DNA from: Caldifarciminota bacterium
GTDB lineage: Bacteria > Hydrothermota > Tepidihabitantia > B3-TA06
Length of the DNA: 56,917 nt
Direction of reading: 5' to 3'
Assembly (NCBI GenBank): GCA_023128825.1
Contig: JAGMDF010000027.1
Span: forward strand, 1 to 56,917
Shown one piece after another: positions 34,086 to 41,964 of this stretch. The notes below the pieces were generated by a model, which was not told where the DNA came from, did not search any database, and saw only the letters and a list, made by a program, of their open reading frames with translations. Within the stretch, counting starts at the first letter, position 1; each line of letters starts with the position of its first letter. A program made the position numbers and the translations under genes.

Positions 34086-34468
34086 AAAATCTCTCCTTCT
34101 CCGAAGACGGCGTATGCACCATGCATCTCGAGGGAGTTACGCAGCCTCGCGAGATTGAAAATCTGATCGAAGAATACGTGACAGGTGTCGAAATTCTCCC
34201 GCATCACCTTCGGGTGATACTCATAGACATCTCCGAACTTGTCCACATGGGTGCACGCTCAAGGCAGGTGTTCTCAGAACTCCTAATGCAGGCATCAAAG
34301 CATTACGGGGGTAAGGTAGAGCTGGTGATAGCATGCGGATCGCTAAACCTGCGCAGGTTCATCCAGCTATTCTGCAAGGGGATAGGTTTTCAGGAGCGAA
34401 GCCACTTCTTCGAGCACCTCAAGGAAGCCCAGGCCTGGATAAGTAAGCGGTCTGCGGAAGATCCCTAG
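34082..34468 (+). CDS. STAS/SpoIIAA-like protein ending the Rsb module
   Basis: 128 aa. Alternating strands and helices with VILIDISELVHMGARSRQVFSELL in the middle fit a STAS/SpoIIAA-like fold; LVIACGSLNLRRFIQLFCKGIGF resembles the C-terminal helix region. ARS at the expected phospho-Ser area could be the switch site, but this is inference. It overlaps the phosphatase gene (ATGA). No sigma factor is adjacent, so the output target is unknown. Confidence 0.65.
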   Translation: MKNLSFSEDGVCTMHLEGVTQPREIENLIEEYVTGVEILPHHLRVILIDISELVHMGARSRQVFSELLMQASKHYGGKVELVIACGSLNLRRFIQLFCKGIGFQERSHFFEHLKEAQAWISKRSAEDP

Positions 34469-34474
34469 ATAGTA

Positions 34475-34566
34475 TGGGTGACGTATGCGTCGCCCCTAAC
34501 CAACCAGAATAATGTGGAACAGCCTCTCCAGGCTGTTCCATAATAGCACAGGCTGAGAGCTTGTGC
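34475..34566. repeat. Cluster of three hairpins, degenerate relative of the cluster at 8413-8536
   Basis: Contains a decayed copy of the GACGCATGCGTC palindrome (GGTGACGTATGCGTCGCC, near 34475-34494), a perfect 10-bp stem TGGAACAGCC/GGCTGTTCCA at 34515-34540, and an 9-bp stem with one mismatch at 34546-34566. It lies just before the lplA promoter, as the other cluster lies before that of guaAB. Confidence 0.6.
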
Positions 34567-34575
34567 CACAATCCC

Positions 34576-34603
34576 TTGCCTAAAGTGATTCGCTGACTAT
34601 AAT
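34576..34603 (+). promoter_or_regulatory. Promoter of lplA
   Basis: TTGCCT, 16-bp spacer, TATAAT. The -10 is perfect; the -35 is weaker. An AAAAGGAG ribosome site follows before the TTG start. Confidence 0.6.
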
Positions 34604-34629
34604 CCCTATCAAAACAAAAGGAGCAACAC

Positions 34630-35682
34630 TTGAAGCTTTTTACCTTCGACACCGTGCCCGGCCAGGGCTCCATGACCACCTTCCATACCCTTGCCCGCGA
34701 AGGAATAGAGTGTTTGTGTCTAGTGTCACCTCAAACCCCAATCATCAGCGTTGGCTACTTCCAGGATACGGCCGCCGAGATAGATTTAGACTACTGCGCT
34801 TCCCACAATCTGCCTGTGATGCGGCGAGAAGTAGGCGGCGGCGCTACATATCTTGACGCAAACCAAGTCTTCTACCAGGTAATCCTTCGCCGGGATAACC
34901 CGTTGGCTTCGCGTAAGATATCAGAGCTGTATCAGACTTTATCCGCCCCTGCCATCGAGACCTACCGCGAGTTCGGAATCCAGACCCGCTTCAGACCGGT
35001 GAACGACATAGTGACCGTAAAAGGGGAGCGCAAGATCGCGGGCGAGGGTGCGGGAGACATCGGGCCCTGCGTGGTCTTCGTGGGTGGTATCCTGATAGAC
35101 TTCGACTACGATACGATGGCCCGGGTATTGAAGGTGCCGGACGAGAAGTTCCGGGACAAGATCTATAAATCCATGCAGGAGCACGTAACCACGATATACA
35201 GGGAGACAGGCAAGAGATTTTCCCGTGCAGAGATACGCAGGGTGCTTGTCGAGAAGTTTTCCGCTCTCCTTGGTCCACTTGAGCCTGCCCTGTTTACCCC
35301 GGAACTCCAGGCCAACCGGGAAGAAATCACCAACCGGATGCTGGATGAAGGCTTCCTCTACAAACGCACCATGAAGAAACCAGGGGAGGTAACCATCCGC
35401 TCAGGGGTCGAGTTTATTATGGGGATGCACAAGGCTCCTGGCGGACTGATAAGGACGGCTTCTGAAGTGCATGAGAACAGATTGGCGGATGTTACCATCT
35501 CCGGCGACTTCACCCTGCTGCCGCTTCAGGGGCTGCCAAGGATCGAGGATGGTCTGAAAGGTGCTGACAGAACACGAAGTGAGGTTGGTACTCGGATCGA
35601 CCGAGTAATTTCTGAGCAGGGCCTCGAGCTTCCCGGCGTCTCGGTGGAGGATATGCTGCTCGCCCTGGAGATTGAAAGCTAA
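34630..35682 (+). CDS. lplA: Lipoate-protein ligase A-like protein
   Basis: 350 aa from a TTG start backed by AAAAGGAG. The ligase core shows VMRREVGGGATYLDANQVFYQVI (RRxxGGGxxxH-type motif, here with Tyr and Asp following the Gly run) and KIAGEGAGDIGPCVVFVGGILIDFDYD, with C-terminal accessory domain from about 260. It attaches lipoate or octanoate to acyl carrier or dehydrogenase domains. The lysine of the KIxG motif is present. A biotin- or octanoyl-transferase role is possible. Confidence 0.85.
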   Translation: MKLFTFDTVPGQGSMTTFHTLAREGIECLCLVSPQTPIISVGYFQDTAAEIDLDYCASHNLPVMRREVGGGATYLDANQVFYQVILRRDNPLASRKISELYQTLSAPAIETYREFGIQTRFRPVNDIVTVKGERKIAGEGAGDIGPCVVFVGGILIDFDYDTMARVLKVPDEKFRDKIYKSMQEHVTTIYRETGKRFSRAEIRRVLVEKFSALLGPLEPALFTPELQANREEITNRMLDEGFLYKRTMKKPGEVTIRSGVEFIMGMHKAPGGLIRTASEVHENRLADVTISGDFTLLPLQGLPRIEDGLKGADRTRSEVGTRIDRVISEQGLELPGVSVEDMLLALEIES

Positions 35683-35689
35683 GTTACGT

Positions 35690-36562
35690 TTACGGCTCAA
35701 GAACAAGGACCTGCTCAATCCAATCCTCGTAGAAAGAAGGTTCTTTGTATTCCCCGAAGATAGGAGAAGTAGAGGGAAGTGTCGTAAATGAAACGAGATA
35801 CTCATAATCCCCTTTCGCTAAGGCAAACACAAGGAGGGTATCCGGAACCCTGCAATCCCAGAAAATGTCACCGTACTCCAGTGGAATCTTGATGCGTATT
35901 GCAGAACGATTAAAAAGAGTACAGGGAGCAATGCTTAAGACGTTATCCCACTTTGGATCAATCGCACGGTTTGCGAACACCCCTTCTTGCTTCGCATCAT
36001 TAAACATTTGCAATGCACGAGATGCTTCCATCACGTTATTATCTGTAGGCGCCCAGGAGATAGAAAAGAGCCCTTCCAGGTCCGGCTCCTCCCCAATCAC
36101 TCCAAAGTACCGAATCCAACCCACTTCTGAAGTCCCTGCGCCGCCGTGAAAGTACCAGTTAGGGTAATAGGAATCGAACCGCAAGGGCTTTTTGAGCGAG
36201 ATCAGACGATTGTTATAGAGATAATAAATCATCTCCTTGCGCAGCTTGTCGGACAGCCCAGCTGCAGGGCCATAACGCGGCTTCAATGAATCAAGCGCCC
36301 ATTCAAGACTCTTCTGCCACTTCATGGAATCGGCAATAACGCTGTCTAGCTGCGCGGCAGCACGAGGATGTTCTTTCATTACAGGCATCTCAAAAGGCTT
36401 GTAAGGGAATATAGCATATTCGTAGTGAAGGTTCCCGTCCTCGATCAACTCGAATAATTGAATTTCCCACCTACGGGCCCACCAAAGCTCATCCCATGAT
36501 TTGACCTCCGTGGAGATCACGACCCCGAAAAATACAAACAGGATAAACAGAACCCTCTTCAC
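35690..36562 (-). CDS. Exported protein of the 290-aa pair, copy B
   Basis: 290 aa from a GTG start; family not recognised. N-terminal signal (VLFILFVFFGVVIS). It is paralogous to copy A (37242-38114), also 290 aa: both share MPVxxxxPxAAxQLDS, EWxLDSLxPxxGPA, GGxGTxxxGWIRY, GEEPxxEGxFxISWxPT, DAKQxGVFxxRxIxPxW and a FFxSWxELxLEL-like end. Many Trp and Tyr residues suggest a beta-rich periplasmic or surface protein. A TTGACA-N16-TATACT promoter ends 9 nt before the GTG, leaving almost no leader. Confidence 0.7.
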   Translation of the reverse strand: MKRVLFILFVFFGVVISTEVKSWDELWWARRWEIQLFELIEDGNLHYEYAIFPYKPFEMPVMKEHPRAAAQLDSVIADSMKWQKSLEWALDSLKPRYGPAAGLSDKLRKEMIYYLYNNRLISLKKPLRFDSYYPNWYFHGGAGTSEVGWIRYFGVIGEEPDLEGLFSISWAPTDNNVMEASRALQMFNDAKQEGVFANRAIDPKWDNVLSIAPCTLFNRSAIRIKIPLEYGDIFWDCRVPDTLLVFALAKGDYEYLVSFTTLPSTSPIFGEYKEPSFYEDWIEQVLVLEP

Positions 36563-36571
36563 AACTCATAC

Positions 36572-36599
36572 AGTATAGATCACCCAACGAAGATGTCAA
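36572..36599 (-). promoter_or_regulatory. Promoter of exported copy B, near-leaderless
   Basis: Minus strand: TTGACA, 16-bp spacer, TATACT, then 9 nt to the GTG start. There is no recognisable ribosome site. Confidence 0.75.
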
Positions 36600-36619
36600 G
36601 TACCTCTAGAGGTTTATAG

Positions 36620-37210
36620 TCACCAATTCACCTGGCCTTCGAGACCTCGAAGAACAGAATCCCTATCCCCAACAAGCCCCGACATCTTTTCTCTTTTTGA
36701 CTCGATTTCCCTTGTTCTTTTCTTAAGCTTTTCCTTTAATTTCTCAACCTTATCCTTTATACTCTCAAGCTTCTTTCTGGTCGCTTCAAGTTCTCTCTTG
36801 AGACCCTCAACGTCTTCCCCCCTCTCCTTCATCTTGCCTTTGGTTTTATCAATTTGATTCTGCGTTTCTTTTATGTGCTTTTTTATAGTCAAAATATCCC
36901 AGACTATCGCCCTGATCTCATCTTCATCCGAAGATCCCTTCTTAAGCGAAGAGAGCTGACCCTCAAGATATTCAAGCCCTTTCTTTAGCTTCTCCAATTC
37001 TTTCTTCAACTCCTCGACCTCACGCTCCTTCTCCTTGACATCCTTCTTGAGGATAGAGATATGCTTCTCCAGTGTCGAGACGTAGAATTCCAGGGTACGG
37101 ATCATCGCGGCAAGCATAACCAGTTCTTCTCTGGTTGGGTAAACGTACTCTATCAATCCCTTCATCCAATTGGCGCTGATACCCAGAGTTTGTCTAACGC
37201 CCCCACGCAA
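36620..37210 (-). CDS. Coiled-coil protein, detached copy of the M15-like protein's C-terminal tail
   Basis: 196 aa from a TTG start. The start region (QTLGISANWMKGLIEYVYPT) and end (DRDSVLRGLEGQVNW) match the tail of the M15-like protein (TTLGITARWMKGFIRYDYPS ... DRDRALRALDNQINW). Between them is a longer Lys/Glu/Leu coiled coil (about 40-180). Homology continues upstream of the TTG (FDERTYKSKLRGG against FNVGTYKNDICQG) to a TAG, so the 5' part was lost. No signal peptide. It may be translated by coupling or be a decaying fragment. Confidence 0.6.
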   Translation of the reverse strand: MRGGVRQTLGISANWMKGLIEYVYPTREELVMLAAMIRTLEFYVSTLEKHISILKKDVKEKEREVEELKKELEKLKKGLEYLEGQLSSLKKGSSDEDEIRAIVWDILTIKKHIKETQNQIDKTKGKMKERGEDVEGLKRELEATRKKLESIKDKVEKLKEKLKKRTREIESKREKMSGLVGDRDSVLRGLEGQVNW

Positions 37211-37241
37211 CTTAGATTTGTAAGTCCTTTCGTCAAAGGAA

Positions 37242-38114
37242 TCAAAGAGAATCTAATTCGAGATATAGCTCCATCCAACTTTGAAAGAAAGACATGTCCG
37301 GCGGTTCAGTATGCGAGCCGACTGGTGATTTCAACAACCAGTTTGTGAATCCTACCAGATATTTGTGACCGCGATAATCGAACAAAAAGATATTAAAGGT
37401 ATCCGTTACACGACCCTTCCAGAAAAAAGTCCTAAATTCAACTTGAGTTTTAATATAGAAAGCGCGGCTGTTGTATAACATACATTCCGCTACCGTGAAA
37501 TCTTCTTTCCAAACCGGGTTAATGGAGCGTGATACAAACACCCCTGCTTGTTTCGCATCTTGATATGCATCTATTGCATCCTCGATATCAAAATCTTTAC
37601 TTACGGTAGGCGACCAGGAAATACAAAAGAACCCCTCGTAGAAGGGCTCCTCCCCCAACATAAGCTTGGCATATCTGATCCAGCCTCTGTGCGGCGTTCC
37701 AGAACCACCGTTAACATACCACAACAAAGGCCAGATATCGTCAAAATGCCAGGGTTTTTGCAGTCTGATAAGGTAATTAACACAAAGATAATACAACATC
37801 TGATTGATGGTTTTATCTTTCAGAACACTTGCCGGTCCAAAATCAGGCCTTAAGGAATCCAGAACCCATTCCATGCTGTACTGGTTTTTCATGTAGATTC
37901 CAACCATGCTGTCAAGCTGACTTGCTGCCTCAGGATACCATTCGAGAACAGGCATGGAAAAAACGCTGTAGGGCGAATTTCGGTACTTTATCTTTTCACC
38001 TAGTTCAATCCCCATCAAATCCCGGGCGATAATCCAATCAAACTCAGGCCATGTTTCGATCTCGTAAAGTTGTATGACAAACAATAAGGGCAAGCCTAGC
38101 AAAGTGAGTTTCAT
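37242..38114 (-). CDS. Exported protein of the 290-aa pair, copy A
   Basis: 290 aa, paralogue of copy B with the same block order; signal peptide about 1-16 (LTLLGLPLLFVIQL). Landmarks: MPVLEWYPEAASQLDSM, MEWVLDSLRPDFGPAS, VNGGSGTPHRGWIRY, GEEPFYEGFFCISWSPT, DAKQAGVFVSRSINPVW. Its consensus promoter (TTGACA-N16-TATAAT) is 10 nt from the ATG, so the leader is only a few nt. It sits between the M15-like gene and the detached tail copy. Confidence 0.7.
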   Translation of the reverse strand: MKLTLLGLPLLFVIQLYEIETWPEFDWIIARDLMGIELGEKIKYRNSPYSVFSMPVLEWYPEAASQLDSMVGIYMKNQYSMEWVLDSLRPDFGPASVLKDKTINQMLYYLCVNYLIRLQKPWHFDDIWPLLWYVNGGSGTPHRGWIRYAKLMLGEEPFYEGFFCISWSPTVSKDFDIEDAIDAYQDAKQAGVFVSRSINPVWKEDFTVAECMLYNSRAFYIKTQVEFRTFFWKGRVTDTFNIFLFDYRGHKYLVGFTNWLLKSPVGSHTEPPDMSFFQSWMELYLELDSL

Positions 38115-38124
38115 GAGCAGATAA

Positions 38125-38152
38125 ATTATAGCAAGTAATCATTTGATGTCAA
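38125..38152 (-). promoter_or_regulatory. Promoter of exported copy A, near-leaderless
   Basis: Minus strand: TTGACA, 16-bp spacer, TATAAT (both perfect), then 10 nt to the ATG at 38114. Confidence 0.82.
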
Positions 38153-38166
38153 GCATATCGTAAAGA

Positions 38167-39672
38167 TCATTCTCCCCAATTTATCTGATTATCCAGGGCC
38201 CTAAGCGCCCTATCCCTATCAAATACCTTCAAAAGCTCGTTCCTCCTCTCCTCCAAGGGGCTAACGAACCTTTCCAGTTGTATCTTCCGTTCTTTAAGTT
38301 CATTAATTAACCTTCTATCTGATCCCTGTTCGAGTTCCCTATCAATATTCTTTATCTCTACGTGGATTTCATCTATCTCCTCCTGGCTCGGGTAGTCATA
38401 CCGTATAAACCCTTTCATCCATCTGGCCGTTATACCGAGAGTTGTCTTTCCCTGGCAAATATCATTCTTGTAAGTGCCAACGTTGAAAGCATTCAGGTAC
38501 GGATCGAACGCCCTGGGGCCTTTTGCTTCGTGGCCCTCAGGATTGGCAATGTCCCCTGAATAGGGACGTACAAAAGAAGGAATTTCCTCCTTACGATTTT
38601 CCTTAGCACGCAGCAGCCAAATGTAACTCACGTGCAAGGTTCGATTAGTAGATTCCATTATGGTATAGGGGACTGGAGACAAGAGTTTCTTGCCTGCCCA
38701 CTCCCATCTGGGGTTATATTCCTCACGTTGTCTTGTAACATTATCTGCATATTCAACGTCAATAAACGTCCTGCCATCTCTGTTCGCTTCTCTCCTTGCC
38801 ACCCTTCTAAAAAGCCAGGCTATATAACCAAGAAACATGTTTAACCCCCAATCACCATAATGACCACATAACCCAGGACTCGGAACCACATCAATAGCTG
38901 CTCCACAAACATGCGTACTGTGAAGGGCTACGTATCGTTTTCTTCCTGTCTCTTCCTCTTCTTTCTTTAACTTTTCATATAAATTTTGTTGTTGATTGAA
39001 GGTCCGATAACCTGAAGTAATTTTTAGGTCCTGCGAAAAAACTTCGTTCCATTCTCTGTTGACCTTAGCAAAAAGAAGGGCTAAGGCGGGAAGGATAAGT
39101 GCCTCTCCGTTTTCAGCTTGTACCTTATATTGTCTCGTCCCACTATCAACATGTTCTCGAGAATAAGAATATAGCATCTCGCCAGAATACTGCATGACTT
39201 TTCTCCAGGCAACATCTCGTGCTTTATCAACTCGGCGCAGGTACTCGATGTAGATTTCTCTACTGCGGTTCTTTATATAAAAGCCCATCTTCCGGTCGGA
39301 TTTGCCATCATACCCATAATGCCATTCTCGCACCAAGTTGTTGATATAATTGAAAATCAATTTAATCATCCCGATCCGATGCATCTTATCGTAATCTGGG
39401 GCAAATTTCTCCTTAAAGGGGTTTGCGGCTCCTCCTTCCCATTCAATGACATTCTCATACCATACACTCTCTCCGCTTCCCGCTTTACGACCGTATCTCG
39501 GAAGAAAACAAGGCCTACCATACCCATCCGATTGACTTGCGTCCAGATAAACATATACAAAATAAGCCCAGGCTTTGGTATCCTCCGGGTCAAAGTCGGG
39601 AAAACCCGTAGGCGAGCCGGGATTATCGGCTGGAACCTGCCTCAAGATTTCATCTATCGTTGCGTAAGGCAT
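38167..39672 (-). CDS. M15-like (VanY-type) peptidase with coiled-coil tail
   Basis: 501 aa. The centre carries the M15 pattern: ITSGYRTFNQQQ about 220, STHVCGAAIDVVP (His about 252, Asp about 260; consensus SxHxxGxAxD) and a later His in RTLHVSYIW about 345. That set is typical of zinc D,D-carboxypeptidases and endopeptidases of peptidoglycan. No signal peptide is visible. The N-terminal 200 residues and the C-terminal tail (about 417-501, with a short coiled coil) match nothing I know. AAAGGAG ribosome site. The peptidase role is inferred from motifs. Confidence 0.7.
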   Translation of the reverse strand: MPYATIDEILRQVPADNPGSPTGFPDFDPEDTKAWAYFVYVYLDASQSDGYGRPCFLPRYGRKAGSGESVWYENVIEWEGGAANPFKEKFAPDYDKMHRIGMIKLIFNYINNLVREWHYGYDGKSDRKMGFYIKNRSREIYIEYLRRVDKARDVAWRKVMQYSGEMLYSYSREHVDSGTRQYKVQAENGEALILPALALLFAKVNREWNEVFSQDLKITSGYRTFNQQQNLYEKLKKEEEETGRKRYVALHSTHVCGAAIDVVPSPGLCGHYGDWGLNMFLGYIAWLFRRVARREANRDGRTFIDVEYADNVTRQREEYNPRWEWAGKKLLSPVPYTIMESTNRTLHVSYIWLLRAKENRKEEIPSFVRPYSGDIANPEGHEAKGPRAFDPYLNAFNVGTYKNDICQGKTTLGITARWMKGFIRYDYPSQEEIDEIHVEIKNIDRELEQGSDRRLINELKERKIQLERFVSPLEERRNELLKVFDRDRALRALDNQINWGE

Positions 39673-39776
39673 AATATCTCCTTTCTTTGTTTATTAAGTC
39701 TCCTCTGGATTATGACGAACGCAATAGAAACCTGAAGAATTAAGCCACAGAAGACATCCTGTAGGGCTGCAAAAAC

Positions 39777-39804
39777 TTGACTCCGCGCCGTCTGCGAATA
39801 GAAT
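39777..39804 (+). promoter_or_regulatory. Promoter of the DUF3467-cca-ftsK gene run
   Basis: TTGACT, 16-bp spacer, TAGAAT; a short leader with CGGAGG precedes the ATG at 39828. Confidence 0.78.
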
Positions 39805-39827
39805 AGTTATTAAATCGGAGGCAAAAA

Positions 39828-40142
39828 ATGAACGAACAACCCAAACCGGTGCGCAGACTCGACGTTGAGATAAAGCCTGAGCAGGCCGAGGGTATCTATT
39901 CCAACCTTGTGCTGGTGGCTCATTCTTCATCGGAGTTTATTTTGGATTTCGCGCGCATGCTGCCAGGTCTGCCCAAGGCAAGGGTGCTTTCTCGCATCGT
40001 CATGTCCCCTCAGCATATCGAGCTTCTGCGCAGGACGCTTGAAGAAAACATAAAGAAATACGAGGAACGCTACGGAAAGATCGAGGTTAAGGATCAGCCA
40101 GGTCCCCCAAAAGAGATGGGCTTTACTGCGCCGCAGCACTAG
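39828..40142 (+). CDS. DUF3467 family protein
   Basis: 104 aa. EGIYSNLVLVAHSSSEFILDFARMLPG and AKVLSRIVMSP-like segments (here ARVLSRIVMSPQHIELLRRTL) are the DUF3467 pattern: a small alpha/beta protein of unknown role found in many bacteria. GGAGG ribosome site. Its end overlaps the 5' end of cca. Confidence 0.85.
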   Translation: MNEQPKPVRRLDVEIKPEQAEGIYSNLVLVAHSSSEFILDFARMLPGLPKARVLSRIVMSPQHIELLRRTLEENIKKYEERYGKIEVKDQPGPPKEMGFTAPQH

Positions 40143-41295
40143 TGCCGGCTTTCGCTGGCTGGGCAAGATAGCGGCCCAGGAAGGTGCCAGGTTCTACCTC
40201 GTAGGAGGGACGGTGCGCGATAAGCTGTTGGGTAAAAAGACAGTTGACATCGACCTGGCGTGCGAGGGCAACGTAAAACGCGTAGGTGAGCGGCTGGCCA
40301 AAGAGCTCGCTACCAAATTCAGCTACTACCCGCCGTTCAAGACAGGAACACTTCAAGGACCCAAAGGTGAAAGGATAGACATCGCAAGAACTCGAAAGGA
40401 AGGATACCCAAAACCTGGTGAACTCCCGAAGGTCGAGCCTGCTTCGATCGAGGATGATCTTCACCGGCGGGACTTTACCGTGAACGCCATGGCCCAGTCG
40501 CTGCATCCTTCAGATTTCGGAAGGCTTATCGATCCATTGGGAGGTCAGGAAGACCTCAAGCGAAGTCTGATTAGGGTGATTCACGATAAGAGTTTTATTG
40601 ACGATCCCACCCGCATCTTCCGTGCGGTGCGGTATGCGGCAAGGTTAGGTTTCAGTATCCAGCCGCACACGTCAAGGCTTCTCAACAAAGCTGTGGAGCG
40701 TATCCCTGACCTTTCAAGCGAGAGACTCCTCTACGAACTGCAGTGTATTTCTAAGGAACCGTCTGAAGTAAGGATAAAGGGCATCAAGAGATTGGAGTCA
40801 TTGGGCGCGCTCGGCTTCCTTGGAAAACCCCTTGCTCCCTTCTCCCCTACGCGGCTGGGACGCATCAAGGAAAGCTGCGAGTTCCTGTGCCTTTTATTTT
40901 CCCACTTCGAGGAAAGCTACATCTCCAAGCTACCTATAGCCAAAGCGTGCGTGAAGACAATATCAACCCTTCGGCAGAGAAAGGGTATTATGCGAAGGCT
41001 TGCCGATCTGAACACGCCTTCGGGAATCTTTTTCTACCTGAAAGAGTTCGACGAAAGAGGGCTAAAGATAATTGCTGAAACCGAGCGATCAAAGAATCGT
41101 GCCAAGATCGCCGAGTATCTTGCCAACTACAGGAATGTGACGATAAGAACAACCGGTGATGATTTGAAACAACTAGGCCTAAAGCCTGGGCCAAGATACC
41201 AGGAATTGCTGGATAAGTTGCTCGCAGCCAAGTTGGACGGGAAGATTAGAACAAAACGCGATGAAAAAGCGCTTCTTAAGCGCTGGATCGAATAG
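40126..41295 (+). CDS. cca: tRNA nucleotidyltransferase/poly(A) polymerase family (CCA-adding), start uncertain
   Basis: Class II nucleotidyltransferase: LVGGTVRDKLLG, then DIDLACEG (catalytic Asp pair), RRDFTVNAMA and DDPTRIFRAVRYAARLGF. The first standard start (GTG at 40213) lies inside the essential VGGTVRD motif and cannot be right. The homologous frame runs upstream through EGARFYLVGG and AGFRWLGKIAAQ with no ATG, GTG or TTG. CTG at 40126 or 40159 could start it. Or a GTG overlapping the DUF3467 stop (TAGTG, 40140-40144) is the true start and one base is missing soon after. C-terminal RNA-binding helices look complete. Coordinates use the CTG at 40126. Confidence 0.85.
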   Translation: MRRSTSAGFRWLGKIAAQEGARFYLVGGTVRDKLLGKKTVDIDLACEGNVKRVGERLAKELATKFSYYPPFKTGTLQGPKGERIDIARTRKEGYPKPGELPKVEPASIEDDLHRRDFTVNAMAQSLHPSDFGRLIDPLGGQEDLKRSLIRVIHDKSFIDDPTRIFRAVRYAARLGFSIQPHTSRLLNKAVERIPDLSSERLLYELQCISKEPSEVRIKGIKRLESLGALGFLGKPLAPFSPTRLGRIKESCEFLCLLFSHFEESYISKLPIAKACVKTISTLRQRKGIMRRLADLNTPSGIFFYLKEFDERGLKIIAETERSKNRAKIAEYLANYRNVTIRTTGDDLKQLGLKPGPRYQELLDKLLAAKLDGKIRTKRDEKALLKRWIE

Positions 41296-41297
41296 TC

Positions 41298-41963
41298 ATG
41301 GGACTTTTCTCTCGCTGGACCAATCCCGATTACTGGATAATGGTGATGCTTGCTTTACCAGGGATGCTTGCCGGACTTACCTTTCACGAGTTTGCTCACG
41401 CCTGGATGGCGAACAAGCTGGGCGATCCCACCGCCAAGATGATGGGCCGCCTGACCCTTAATCCCCTGCGTCACCTGAATTTGATAGGCACAATGGCCAT
41501 CGTGCTCCTTGGGTTCGGCTGGGCAAAGCCTGTCCCAATAAATCCGGACAACTTCAGGGACCGCCGCAAGGGAACCCTTCTCGTATCAATAGCCGGACCG
41601 GGGGCGAATCTGGTTTTGGCCTTGCTCCTCGCCGCACTCTTCAGACTCGTTGGATTGATTTCCCTGCAAACGTCCTCGGTTATCGCTTATATCCAGGGGA
41701 TCCTCGGTTTAGCCGTTTTCTACAACTTCATCCTGGCGTTTTTTAATATAATCCCTATCCCCCCACTTGACGGCTCGCAGATACTTTTTTCACTAATCCC
41801 CCTGCGTAACATCAAGGTTGTTTTCTGGCTTCAGCGTTACGGCTTCATTATACTTCTCGTTCTCATCTTCACACGAGTTCTCTGGTATATAATCGGCGTA
41901 CCCAGCCTTTATCTTACCGCAATCCTTGCAGGACCAAGCGCCTTGAGTATAATATTTCACTAG
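41298..41963 (+). CDS. Site-2 protease family (M50) membrane metalloprotease
   Basis: 221 aa, mostly hydrophobic with about five to six membrane segments. Zinc motif HEFAH (His30, Glu31, His34) in the first helix pair and the third ligand Asp about 158 in FNIIPIPPLDGSQ. This is the short, PDZ-less S2P type seen in many bacteria; the substrate is unknown. It begins 2 nt after the cca stop and ends 1 nt before ftsK. Confidence 0.93.
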   Translation: MGLFSRWTNPDYWIMVMLALPGMLAGLTFHEFAHAWMANKLGDPTAKMMGRLTLNPLRHLNLIGTMAIVLLGFGWAKPVPINPDNFRDRRKGTLLVSIAGPGANLVLALLLAALFRLVGLISLQTSSVIAYIQGILGLAVFYNFILAFFNIIPIPPLDGSQILFSLIPLRNIKVVFWLQRYGFIILLVLIFTRVLWYIIGVPSLYLTAILAGPSALSIIFH

Positions 41964-41964
41964 G

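Noticed and set aside
40213-40215. GTG at 40213 as the start of cca
   Set aside because: It falls inside the VGGTVRD nucleotide-binding motif, which the enzyme needs intact.
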